NCBI GenBank assembly: GCA_963665085.2
Contig: CAXXXS010000001.1
Span: forward strand, 1,116,001 to 1,180,000
From: G963665085 sp963665085
Lineage (GTDB): Bacteria; Bacteroidota; Bacteroidia; Bacteroidales; JAAAOM01
Reading direction: 5' to 3'
DNA length: 64,000 nucleotides
Made by a program: the position numbers and the translations under genes. Below the pieces are notes generated by a model. The model was not told the DNA's origin. It did not search any database and saw only the letters and a list, made by a program, of their open reading frames with translations. This document shows positions 1 through 8,932 of the stretch, one piece after another (position 1 is the stretch's first letter; each line of letters starts with the position of its first letter).

Positions 1-3000
1 TGGTAATAACCGTGTTCGCTGAAACATCTGTACCATAATTTTTTACTTGCAGCAGCGTTTCTGCGAACAAATCCTCATTTGATTCATATTGAATTGTATC
101 GCTTACAAGGATACCATTAACACGATACATTTTATTTGTAATTTTAATCTTTGGTCCTACCGGAGTCACAACAAGTTTATTTGAAGTGACAACCATATCG
201 CCTTCGGGAGGATAATTATAGTACAACTCCTGACCATTTGTAATTACCAATTTTTCTGCTGTTGTGTTATAACTATCAATAATTCCTCGTTGTAAGATAT
301 AAAGTTTGGTTGTGTCTTTTGAGGGGAATTCAGAAAAATCAGATAGATCGATGATTTCTGAACCACTTACACTCAGTTCATTCTCAAGATTATCAAAATC
401 TTCACCTTCCACATCATTTACTGTCCATTTTGCCGAACCAAGTCCGGTAAAATTACTTGTTAGGTTAACCTTTAAATTACTTAATGACGTCTGTTCTAAA
501 ATTATTTTTTCAAAATCCTGTACTATCCCGTTTTCATCTTTATCAACAATACTGAATTTGGCATCTGGTATAGCGTAACTAACCTCTCCATGATTTTCAC
601 CCGTATAATATCTTTTTTCTCCACTGATAGTGAATGGAATTTCATAAATACCTTTTTCAAGGGAAGCATCAATATTAAACAGGAATACAAAGTACGCCCT
701 GCGTGTGGGTTGCAACAGGTTAAGTGTATCACCCATTTTTACAAGCACCTCTCCTTCCGGCTGATTAAAACGCCAACCCGTAGTAAATGTACCTGGCTGA
801 TCTCCCGGAATAATTTCATCTCCTTCTACATGCGAAGGAACTAATGGACGAGGATAAGCCACATAACTCATCTCAAGTTTTGTGTTACCAAGCTCCATCG
901 GAATAACCGGATTCACTGAAGTATTTATCCAATTGTCATCGGTGCCATTCATCACCTCAATCCTGACTTCGAGCAAAGTACCTTCTACTTGTTTCGGGTA
1001 ATTTGTCAAATCTTCATTCTCAGGATCAGCAAGCGGAACAAGCGTTACCTGGTGATGATCGTATTCAGGATCGAGAATAGCCGGCATTGAGATTACAGGA
1101 TCAATCAAACTGCACGGATCTTTTGCCCCAACATAAGTAGTAATGGTAGCTTCGCTATATCCATAGGAAATATGATACGGATCAAAATTGATATCAAAAT
1201 TATGAGGCTCATTTATATCTTCAATGGTATGTTTTATACATACTGTATCAATACCAAATTTAACCAGAGAAGGGCTTACTTCAGAAGTGATTTCGATATC
1301 AACACCTTTTGCAAAACCTGACATAACATGCGAGAAAATTACCCAGGGAGAACCTCCAAAGATCTCTTCAACAACGAGCGTACCGCCTTTGCTGATTTCT
1401 ACAGCCCCTTCACGGCCTTTACCCTCATATTCAGCATGAATCTGGATATGCGTTTTTCCAAGTTTTTCGAACCAATCGTCGCCAGGTTCTCCATCAGCGC
1501 CAATGTCCCAACCAGAATCTACATAACCAGCCATGCCCTCATCTGTAAATGGAACATCGGGTTTATTCTCGTAATCCTGCCCATCTCCAAGCATAAAAGC
1601 ATCGTTTAGATAACCTGTATTTGATTCAAAACGATCCCCACGATCATCAATCCAATCATCGATACCGTCAAAGTTATCATCATCAAGTGCCGGTGGAATT
1701 AACAATTGTGGGATATAGACCTGGTAACTGAATGCTGTTTCCCAGATTTCAACTTCATTCCACGTATTGGGATTATCAATCCATTTGCTAAATGACTTAT
1801 CATCAATCTTAACAATAGAATCGATATTAAAGGATCCATCTTTATTTTTTGGCAGGGTAATCTTGTATCCTCCAAGCCCTTTAGGTATTTCATAAATAAA
1901 ATAACCAAATACTCCATCACCTAGTTCCTCAACTCCTTCCTGAGATTCGGAAGGATCGTTATAATCCACATCATATCCAACGTTTCGTATCCAATAATAT
2001 GAGTATTCTGTGGAAGCATCCATATCGAAAATCAAATGGGCATTCCCCCATTCCGGAAGATCTTCAACGGTGCTTCCTGTCGAGTCAATAATCTGATAAT
2101 TGTTTGATAGATATTCAAACTGAAGCGGATTGGGTAGCGGGGCATAATATGTGTAAGTTGTCCTTATAGGCGTAACACGCTCTTCTTCAAAAATCGTCTC
2201 ATAATCAACCTTTGAATATAAAGATTGCGTAGGTGTTGGGTTACGCATATCAATTTCTTCACCTCCCATTGAAAGGACTGCGATAAATTCGCGACAAGGC
2301 TGGGGAACTGTTCCCAATACTGTATCTGTAGGCAATAACTGGTATTCCGAAGTATCAACAAAAGTAAAACCTTCGTAGTTATTTATTTTTTGATCGACCA
2401 ATTGTTTCCAGACAATATTTCCATCATCATCCCGCATCATCCAATGTGTCCAGGTAGTATCGCTTAAATCGGCAGTTTCTATATCGGGCGTATTTGGATA
2501 AAACATACCGGGATAATCAACCTGTAAAGAATCGTAGGCATATCCGACACCTGCTGAAAGAGGTACAAGATCTGGTGGATCAACCCATATTTCGTAGCTA
2601 CAATACGGATCGTAATATTCGTAACCGGCCATGGCCCCTACGTCCCAGGTAACCTTCCATACGCGTATTTTGTCACCGGGTTCTTCAACATCAACGATGC
2701 CATCACCATCTGTATCTTCAGCAACAAGTCCATCGTGATCAATATCTTCAAAAACAAAACTCTCTTCATCGGATCGAAGGTGGTTCCATGGATTTGCCCA
2801 ATATACTTCTTCTTCAATAAGGGTGTATCCTTTTGGATAAATAGTAGTTGTATCCAGCCAAACATCCGGATGACCGTCGCTATCCATATCAAAATCGGGA
2901 TTTGACTCATCATTACTACCCTTGAGTACATCTACAAATTTACCGCCCGGCGTTTTTAGTATGGGTATGTTGATTGATTGATCGACCCAATAAAATGGGA

Positions 3001-4645
3001 CATCTTTAGGAATATATTGTGTATAAACAACATTCTCAGCAGCCGAACGGGATTTGTTTTCCATTATCATAAAAACTTTGAAAGGCTGGTACTCGAGTCC
3101 TAAGAAATTTTTCCAGTTTACATCGGCATCCGCAAAAATCCTGGAAGAAAACATTAAGTCTGCATAGTCCTTTTCTTTTGAAGGACTGTATTTTATATTA
3201 TCATAAACAAAAGAAATTTCACTTTTTGATGCAGGTATGTAAGTATCTTCTTTTATATAGGTATCAACATCTTCGTACAATTCACTATCGGGTAATGGAG
3301 TCGTTAATCGGAATACAATTTTTTTCTCTGTCTGCGAAGGCATTGAAACACTGTTAAATGTAAGGGTATTTCCATTTATCGTATAAGAATCGCCGGAAAC
3401 AACATCAAGAAAAGTAAAATAAGGCGTGATGTTTTCTTTAATAGTAATGCTATTTATAGCCTCATCGCTAAGGTTTCTGACAAGCAATTCTACATTGAAA
3501 GTATCAACACGATCATAAGAAATTGCATTATCTCCAACCGGATAAGTTCCTAAAATCTCATTTCGGGCAGATCTTGTCACATCAACCGGAGAGGTGAAAG
3601 CTGTGAGAATGCTGTTAATCGTCCATTGTAATTGCCTGCTTCCACTTTCCAACCCGGCAATTCCGTTTACCGTGGTAAGCCCTAAATTACATAGAATTAA
3701 TCCGTTGTTACTATGTTCGCCAGAAACTGTAAAAATCACAGGCTGCTGTTCTTCTGATAAAGAAACAATTTTATTGATTTGTTGAGAAGTAACATTTGGA
3801 ATGGCATTGCTATATACTGAATTAGAATTTGGATCAGCAGCAAATGAAACCGGATGCTGGCTATCATCAATAGAAATTTCAAAAATGTCATTATCCCGGG
3901 TATACGGATCAGAAAAATCAATAGACCCACTCTCAAGAAAACCAAACTTTTCTATCATATAAGCGGCATTTCCTTCTGTATAGATTTTCCCTCCCTGGCT
4001 TAAGAAATACTTAATAGGTGTAGTCAAATCATTTCCCAGTGAAAAAATACTATCTATATAATAGGTATAATCATCGTCTTTTACAGTGAACGCCGGAATA
4101 ATCAATAACTCTGTATTATCCTCAAATCCTTTAGAAGTTAAAGAATCTTCATTTACAAAATAAAACACATCGCTAAAAAAATAAGATTCGAATAAACCCT
4201 GAAAATATAGAGCTTCCCAGTTTAAGGTATTGCCGTCAGCTTCGTATTTGCTTTTAAATATTGCTATTGAATTTTTTTTGCCTTGATACGTAACCGCTAA
4301 GTGTTGTTGATCCTGCCAATTGTAATTTGAATAAGTCTCATTTACAAGATAACTATATTCATCGGGAATAGAATCAGGAAAAATAAAATTCCCTTTATTC
4401 TCCCCACCGGTTACCCAATAGATAGATTGTTCCCCATATGCCGGGAACAAATTTTTATCTAGCAGGCTACCATTAGACCGGTAATTATTTGCAGAAGCAT
4501 CTAAAACTAATTCGTATGCTTTCACAAATTTAGACTGACTATTGGAAACAGGAATAATATTTCCGCTTTGCGCTTGAGACTTTTGAGAACTGAATACAAA
4601 AAAATTCACAATGCAAATTAAGGTGGTAAAAAGTTTTGGTTTCAT
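1..4645 (-). CDS. Giant secreted protein with calcium-binding-like and DUF11-like segments, 3' end outside window
   Basis: One uninterrupted minus-strand frame runs from an ATG at 4645 to the left edge, about 1,548 codons with no stop, so the C-terminus is missing. It opens with a clear signal peptide (MKPKLFTTLICIVNFFVFSS, then a QAQ-type cleavage region). Around residues 365-420 there is a DUF11-like segment (a 'VRNLSDEAINSITIKENITP' stretch), the kind of beta-sandwich repeat found in large surface proteins. Aspartate-rich loops resembling thrombospondin type 3 or EF-hand calcium sites lie near residue 580 (DFDMDSDGHPDVW), near 640 (DTDGDGIVD) and near 995 (DDDNFDGIDDW). The last visible residues look like another DUF11-type strand (LQVKNYGTDVSANTVIT). 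The protein is probably exported and surface-attached. A type IX sorting tail cannot be judged because the end is cut off. I do not recognise a catalytic domain, and the ligand is unknown. Confidence 0.85.
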   Translation of the reverse strand, partial: MKPKLFTTLICIVNFFVFSSQKSQAQSGNIIPVSNSQSKFVKAYELVLDASANNYRSNGSLLDKNLFPAYGEQSIYWVTGGENKGNFIFPDSIPDEYSYLVNETYSNYNWQDQQHLAVTYQGKKNSIAIFKSKYEADGNTLNWEALYFQGLFESYFFSDVFYFVNEDSLTSKGFEDNTELLIIPAFTVKDDDYTYYIDSIFSLGNDLTTPIKYFLSQGGKIYTEGNAAYMIEKFGFLESGSIDFSDPYTRDNDIFEISIDDSQHPVSFAADPNSNSVYSNAIPNVTSQQINKIVSLSEEQQPVIFTVSGEHSNNGLILCNLGLTTVNGIAGLESGSRQLQWTINSILTAFTSPVDVTRSARNEILGTYPVGDNAISYDRVDTFNVELLVRNLSDEAINSITIKENITPYFTFLDVVSGDSYTINGNTLTFNSVSMPSQTEKKIVFRLTTPLPDSELYEDVDTYIKEDTYIPASKSEISFVYDNIKYSPSKEKDYADLMFSSRIFADADVNWKNFLGLEYQPFKVFMIMENKSRSAAENVVYTQYIPKDVPFYWVDQSINIPILKTPGGKFVDVLKGSNDESNPDFDMDSDGHPDVWLDTTTIYPKGYTLIEEEVYWANPWNHLRSDEESFVFEDIDHDGLVAEDTDGDGIVDVEEPGDKIRVWKVTWDVGAMAGYEYYDPYCSYEIWVDPPDLVPLSAGVGYAYDSLQVDYPGMFYPNTPDIETADLSDTTWTHWMMRDDDGNIVWKQLVDQKINNYEGFTFVDTSEYQLLPTDTVLGTVPQPCREFIAVLSMGGEEIDMRNPTPTQSLYSKVDYETIFEEERVTPIRTTYTYYAPLPNPLQFEYLSNNYQIIDSTGSTVEDLPEWGNAHLIFDMDASTEYSYYWIRNVGYDVDYNDPSESQEGVEELGDGVFGYFIYEIPKGLGGYKITLPKNKDGSFNIDSIVKIDDKSFSKWIDNPNTWNEVEIWETAFSYQVYIPQLLIPPALDDDNFDGIDDWIDDRGDRFESNTGYLNDAFMLGDGQDYENKPDVPFTDEGMAGYVDSGWDIGADGEPGDDWFEKLGKTHIQIHAEYEGKGREGAVEISKGGTLVVEEIFGGSPWVIFSHVMSGFAKGVDIEITSEVSPSLVKFGIDTVCIKHTIEDINEPHNFDINFDPYHISYGYSEATITTYVGAKDPCSLIDPVISMPAILDPEYDHHQVTLVPLADPENEDLTNYPKQVEGTLLEVRIEVMNGTDDNWINTSVNPVIPMELGNTKLEMSYVAYPRPLVPSHVEGDEIIPGDQPGTFTTGWRFNQPEGEVLVKMGDTLNLLQPTRRAYFVFLFNIDASLEKGIYEIPFTISGEKRYYTGENHGEVSYAIPDAKFSIVDKDENGIVQDFEKIILEQTSLSNLKVNLTSNFTGLGSAKWTVNDVEGEDFDNLENELSVSGSEIIDLSDFSEFPSKDTTKLYILQRGIIDSYNTTAEKLVITNGQELYYNYPPEGDMVVTSNKLVVTPVGPKIKITNKMYRVNGILVSDTIQYESNEDLFAETLLQVKNYGTDVSANTVIT

Positions 4646-5031
4646 AATAAATAAAATTTCTAGTTAAATAGGATATTGACTTAGCTTATACGTAATCGTT
4701 CATTGAATTGTTGTTCAATTGCCCTAAAAATATATAAACATTGCAAGCAAAATTAAGAGACTGTTTTAATTAATTTATATGAAACAAAAATAATTTCCTT
4801 TTACATAGAATAAACCAAGTCCTCCTTAACCACTTCTTATAGTAGTATAAAGGCATAGAAAAGCTTTTTTAATTTAAACAAATTTATACCTGTTAGATAG
4901 CTTTCTTTGTATATAACCTTTAAAAAAATTAAATCCATCAATTAAAAGGTTCAATTCATCAATAGAATATATCAAATTTTATACGGCTCCGTAACTATGG
5001 TTATAATAAGAATGATATAAATCACTTGGAT
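4646..5031. other. Divergent intergenic region, 386 bp
   Basis: This gap separates the minus-strand giant protein from the plus-strand SiaC-like gene, so it should carry promoters for both. Apart from the TAATTTTG match at 4748-4755, I see no ORF, strong hairpin or RNA gene. It is very AT-rich. Confidence 0.6.
4748..4755 (-). promoter_or_regulatory. Possible Bacteroidota -7 promoter element for the giant secreted protein
   Basis: On the minus strand the bases read TAATTTTG, which matches the Bacteroidota -7 consensus TAnnTTTG, about 95 bases upstream of the start at 4645. No convincing TTG/TTTG -33 element sits at the usual distance. In DNA this AT-rich the match could be chance. Confidence 0.25.
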
Positions 5032-5403
5032 ATGGATAATTTAATCATCGAAGCAACATTTAGCAGCCCTACAGTTTTTTTAAGTGAAAAAAGCGTTAGT
5101 AAGATTGAAGGCAGGATGATACCTGAGGATGCAAAAAAATTATTTCAACCATTATTAGAATGGACAGAGTCTTGTGAAACAAACAGATTTATACTGGATG
5201 TTAACCTGTATTACTACAATACAGCAGTATCTAAAATGTTGTATGATCTTTTTGATAAAATGGAGAAAAACCCAAAAATTGGCGAGATACATATAAACTG
5301 GCATTACGAAGAAGGCGATGATGAAGCGAAAGAATCCGGAGAACTTTATGCAGATATCTTAGAGCGAACGAACTTTAGCTTTATTGAGTACGCCGAAGCG
5401 TAA
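5032..5403 (+). CDS. SiaC-family (DUF1987) regulatory phosphoprotein
   Basis: This 123-residue protein matches the DUF1987/SiaC family over its whole length: an N-terminal strand set (DNLIIEATFSSPTVFL), then a 'GRMIPEDAKKLFQPLLEW' helix and a 'FILDVNLYYYNTAVSKML' core. In Pseudomonas, SiaC is a phosphorylation-switched partner that binds the diguanylate cyclase SiaD and is controlled by the SiaA phosphatase and SiaB kinase. I chose the ATG at 5032 rather than a TTG two codons upstream, because the family normally begins just before this strand. No siaA, siaB or cyclase gene lies beside it, so its partner must be elsewhere or different. The family call is secure from sequence likeness. The c-di-GMP link is inferred from the family. 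Confidence 0.85.
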   Translation: MDNLIIEATFSSPTVFLSEKSVSKIEGRMIPEDAKKLFQPLLEWTESCETNRFILDVNLYYYNTAVSKMLYDLFDKMEKNPKIGEIHINWHYEEGDDEAKESGELYADILERTNFSFIEYAEA

Positions 5404-5440
5404 TTAAAAAATTTGTAAGGAATAGTCTCATTCAAAAAAT

Positions 5441-5477
5441 AGACAAAGAAAACCCCGCTTCCAAAATAGAAGCGGGG
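5441..5477 (-). terminator. Rho-independent terminator of the efflux operon
   Basis: A 9-bp perfect stem (CCCCGCTTC at 5453-5461 paired with GAAGCGGGG at 5469-5477) has a 7-base loop. Read on the minus strand it is followed by TTTTCTTT. It sits about 50 bases past the stop of the permease gene at 5528, so it ends the minus-strand operon. Confidence 0.85.
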
Positions 5478-5527
5478 CAATTAAAAATAGAGAGCTGAAA
5501 AATCATTATATATAAGGCGAGTGATCG

Positions 5528-6745
5528 CTACTCATAACGTAATGCATCTATTGGATTTAAATTCGCTGCTTTTTTAGCAGGATAATAACCAAAGAACACA
5601 CCAATAGCTGTACAAACAGCAAAAGACAGAAAAACAGCCGGCCACATAATTACTACTGCCCATCCAACAATAGCTGATAGTATTTTTCCTGTCAAAAAAC
5701 CTAAAAGGATTCCGACAATACCTCCTGTAACACTTAATAAAATTGATTCTATTAAGAACTGCATCATGATATCACTTTCTTTTCCTCCAACAGACAGACG
5801 TAAACCAATTTCTTTTGTCCTTTCCGTTACAGAAACAAACATAATATTCATAATACCAATACCTCCAACTAAAAGTGATATACCTGCAATTGCACCCAAA
5901 AGGATGGTCATCATATCACTTACAGAACTAAACGTTTCCACGAGCTCAGACTGGGATCTTACATGAAAATCATCATCGTCTCCATCTTTTAATTTATGAG
6001 TCCGTCTCAACGTTTCAGTTATTTGTTCAATAGCCGCATCATTTAACTCTTCTGAAGCTGCGGATGCACTAATAGAATTAATGTACGTAATGGATAAAAT
6101 TCTCTTTTGAACGGTAGTATAAGGGGTCAACATAATGTCATCCTGATCCTGGCCCATGCCACTCTCCCCTTTTTCTTCCAAAACTCCAATAATTTTAAAT
6201 GGTATGCTATTAAATCGAATGGACTGTCCTATTGGCTCCTCTTCCCCAAAAAGGTTTTCTACCACGGTTTGACCAAGGATACAAACCTTTGCAAAGGTTT
6301 TAACCTCTTGATCGGTAAATATCCGGCCCGATTTTAATTCATATTTTCTTATGCTTAAATAATCAGCATTTACCCCATAAATTGAGGTTGGCCAGTTTTG
6401 ATTACCGTACACCACCTGTCCACTTGAATTAACCTGTGGAGAGATAGCACTAACAGCGTCACAGTGAGTTCTTATGGCCTCAACATCTGTCATTTCCAAT
6501 GATTGAGCATCATCACGGGCACCTCTAACACCGCCTCTAAAATCTCCCCCTGGCATAACAAAAACAAGATTTGTACCCATCCCGGACATCTCTTCCCTAA
6601 TACTTTGTTTAGAACCTTGTCCGATAGCTAACATAACAATAACAGATCCGACACCGATTATAATTCCCAACATCGTCAGGAACGCCCTAAATTTATTTCT
6701 TTTCAAGGCATTTACAGAAATCTTTAATGTATTTGCGTAATTCAT
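5528..6745 (-). CDS. MacB-type ABC transporter permease (FtsX family)
   Basis: This 405-residue inner-membrane subunit has the MacB layout: an N-terminal membrane helix (residues ~20-42, LTMLGIIIGVGSVIVMLAIG), a long periplasmic core domain to about residue 270, and three C-terminal helices of the FtsX domain. The ATPase is a separate gene just upstream (7582-6827), as in split MacB systems. Family members use ATP hydrolysis in the cytoplasm to drive substrates from the periplasm through a MacA adaptor and a TolC channel. All four components are encoded here in transport order TolC, MacA, ATPase, permease. The substrate (macrolide, peptide, lipid or other) cannot be told from sequence. It is the last gene before the terminator near 5453. 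Confidence 0.9.
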   Translation of the reverse strand: MNYANTLKISVNALKRNKFRAFLTMLGIIIGVGSVIVMLAIGQGSKQSIREEMSGMGTNLVFVMPGGDFRGGVRGARDDAQSLEMTDVEAIRTHCDAVSAISPQVNSSGQVVYGNQNWPTSIYGVNADYLSIRKYELKSGRIFTDQEVKTFAKVCILGQTVVENLFGEEEPIGQSIRFNSIPFKIIGVLEEKGESGMGQDQDDIMLTPYTTVQKRILSITYINSISASAASEELNDAAIEQITETLRRTHKLKDGDDDDFHVRSQSELVETFSSVSDMMTILLGAIAGISLLVGGIGIMNIMFVSVTERTKEIGLRLSVGGKESDIMMQFLIESILLSVTGGIVGILLGFLTGKILSAIVGWAVVIMWPAVFLSFAVCTAIGVFFGYYPAKKAANLNPIDALRYE

Positions 6746-6826
6746 CTGTTTATTTTTTTAACAGTTATGTTTCCAACCCATAGAAAAATTATATTCTATG
6801 GATTGCAACGTAACCTTTATATTGTT

Positions 6827-7582
6827 TTAATCATCAAATTCCTCAACTGGCAAAGCTTTTAATGCTTCAGAAGCAATTAGCCTGTTGGTTACAGGAACCT
6901 TTTTAATTATATGCCCATCACGGAACACAACATTCCTTGTCATACATCGGGAAACATCATCTTCGTGGGTAACAAACACTATTGTTTTACCCTTTTCATT
7001 TAATTCCTGGAACAATGCCAAAATCTCATATGATGTTCTTGTATCGAGGTTACCTGTAGCTTCGTCAGCTAAAATAACAACCGGATCATTAACCAATGAA
7101 CGTGCGATAGCAACACGTTGTTGTTGCCCGCCAGATAACTGATTTGGCAAATGATACATTCTATCCGATAAGCCAACAGATTCCAATGCATGAATAGCTC
7201 TTTCCCTTCTCTCTTTTGATTTTACCCTTGAATTATAAAATAAAGGTAATTCAACATTCTCCAGGGCAGTAGTTCTTGGCAATAAATTATATGATTGAAA
7301 AACAAACCCCAGTTTATTATTACGTAACTCAGCAAGTTCATTTTTATTTAGCAGTCCAATATCTACACCATCTAAAAAATATTTACCGCTGGAAGGCACA
7401 TCCAAACAACCCAATACATTCAACATCGTAGATTTTCCTGAACCACTGGTCCCCATTATCGCTACAAATTCACCTTCTTTTATATCAAGATCTATTCCTC
7501 TTAATGCATGAACTGTAATCTCTTCGAGATGAAAATCCTTTTTAAGACTTTCTACTTTTATTATTGATTTTTTCTCAGACAT
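6827..7582 (-). CDS. MacB/LolD-type ABC transporter ATP-binding protein
   Basis: This 251-residue ATPase carries all nucleotide-binding motifs: Walker A GTSGSGKST (about residues 44-52), Q-loop, the signature LSGGQQQRVAIAR, Walker B VILADEATGNLD and the H-loop THED. The LSGGQQQRVAIARS and ATGNLD sequences are typical of the LolD/MacB/FtsE clade. It lies 81 bases upstream of the FtsX-type permease and 30 bases downstream of the MacA-like adaptor, so it almost certainly energises that pump. A C-terminal tail of about 20 residues past the usual end (ASEALKALPVEEFDD) has no obvious function. Confidence 0.93.
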   Translation of the reverse strand: MSEKKSIIKVESLKKDFHLEEITVHALRGIDLDIKEGEFVAIMGTSGSGKSTMLNVLGCLDVPSSGKYFLDGVDIGLLNKNELAELRNNKLGFVFQSYNLLPRTTALENVELPLFYNSRVKSKERRERAIHALESVGLSDRMYHLPNQLSGGQQQRVAIARSLVNDPVVILADEATGNLDTRTSYEILALFQELNEKGKTIVFVTHEDDVSRCMTRNVVFRDGHIIKKVPVTNRLIASEALKALPVEEFDD

Positions 7583-7612
7583 AATAACTTTTTTAGATTA
7601 CCTTTCTACTCA

Positions 7613-8914
7613 TTATCTTGGAGGTCCACCTGGTCTGCCTCCACCTGGCATAAACGGACTTCCAGTAGCAGTTGACGCTTTAGAAGCATTATTACCTCCA
7701 GTTGCTTCCACAGATACAATTACTTCATCACCATCTTTAAGTCCATCCAAAACTTCATAATACAATTCGTTTGTTTCACCCACCTTAACCAGTTGGGTTT
7801 TGATTGTATTATCTTCTTTTAACAATACCATTTTTGAAGTTCCCTCTCCATCTGATTGATTTTGCATATCAGCCGGGTTTGGAAAATCGCCTCCCATTTC
7901 TCCTCCTGCTGGTGGCTGAGGTCTTCCTCCTTCTGCTCCTGCAGGGCCCATTACCAAATTAATCTCAGGATGTTTCTCTTTATACGCCATTAACAATGAT
8001 GGATCCGGATTAAGATCCAATGCTTTTGCAGCAACCAATAAAATATTTTTCTTTTCAGTAACATAGAAAGATACACTGGCTGTCATCCCCGGAAGTAACT
8101 TTTTATCTGGGTTAGGAGCATCAATTACAACTGTATATGTAATTACATTAGACGTTTCTACCGGTTGATAACGTATCTCAGTTACAGTTCCTTCGAACTT
8201 TAAATCAGGGAATGCATCAACAGTAAACTCTACTCTTTGTCCTTGTGCTAATCTTCCTATATCTGCTTCATCAACATCAGCCTCAACCTGCATCTGAGTA
8301 AGATCGTTTGCAATGGTAAACATTGTTGGTGTGCTGAAACTTGCAGCTACAGTTTGTCCTTCGTCTACTTCACGGCCCAATATTACACCATCAATAGGTG
8401 AATAAATCGAAGCATATTCCAGGTTAATTTTATTTTTCTGATACGCTAATTTTGCGTTTTTCAAAGAAGCTACAGCTGTTTTATAATTATATACTACCAA
8501 GTCATAATCTGCCTGTGCAATTAATTTCTTCTCGGCCATTGCTTTGTAACGCTCGTATTCTGATTTTTGATATTCAACCTGGGCTTCTGCACTTTCTACT
8601 GTTGACAAGCTTTGCTCTAATGTAGCAATTAATGGGGTTTCATCAATTTTTGCTAAAAGTTGACCTTTTTTAACAACTGAGTTATAATCAACAAAAACAG
8701 ATTCAACAATACCTGAAACCTGGGTACCAACTTCTACGGTTTCCAATGCTTCCAGAGTACCTGTTGCCGTAATAATCTCATTAATCCCCCCTCTTGAAAC
8801 TTTTTCTGTACTTATTTCAATTTTTTGTTCATTTTTCCCAAACGGTTTAAAAAATACAAATACCACTGCTAAAACTACCAGTGCAATTATTATATATATA
8901 TATTTCTTTTTCAT
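7613..8914 (-). CDS. MacA-like periplasmic adaptor (HlyD/RND membrane fusion protein family)
   Basis: This 433-residue adaptor has an N-terminal anchor helix (YIYIIIALVVLAVVFVFF), a split biotinyl-lipoyl half (VGTQVSGIVESVFVDYNSVVKKGQ), a coiled-coil hairpin around residues 95-165, the second lipoyl half (SPIDGVILGREVDEGQTV) and a beta-barrel domain. These proteins bridge the inner-membrane ABC pump and the outer-membrane TolC channel. An unusual feature is the glycine/proline-rich sequence: a GGRPQPPAGGEMGG insert at about residues 325-345, and a Gly/Pro/Arg-rich C-terminal end (GGGRPGGPPR). Both probably form flexible extensions. The gene sits between the TolC-like gene (19-base gap) and the ATPase gene. 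Confidence 0.93.
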   Translation of the reverse strand: MKKKYIYIIIALVVLAVVFVFFKPFGKNEQKIEISTEKVSRGGINEIITATGTLEALETVEVGTQVSGIVESVFVDYNSVVKKGQLLAKIDETPLIATLEQSLSTVESAEAQVEYQKSEYERYKAMAEKKLIAQADYDLVVYNYKTAVASLKNAKLAYQKNKINLEYASIYSPIDGVILGREVDEGQTVAASFSTPTMFTIANDLTQMQVEADVDEADIGRLAQGQRVEFTVDAFPDLKFEGTVTEIRYQPVETSNVITYTVVIDAPNPDKKLLPGMTASVSFYVTEKKNILLVAAKALDLNPDPSLLMAYKEKHPEINLVMGPAGAEGGRPQPPAGGEMGGDFPNPADMQNQSDGEGTSKMVLLKEDNTIKTQLVKVGETNELYYEVLDGLKDGDEVIVSVEATGGNNASKASTATGSPFMPGGGRPGGPPR

Positions 8915-8932
8915 TTTATTATTTTTTGGACA

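Noticed and set aside
306..1609. Plus-strand frames of 70-93 codons across the left end
   Set aside because: They lie opposite the long open minus-strand gene and have no signal, domain or codon pattern of their own.
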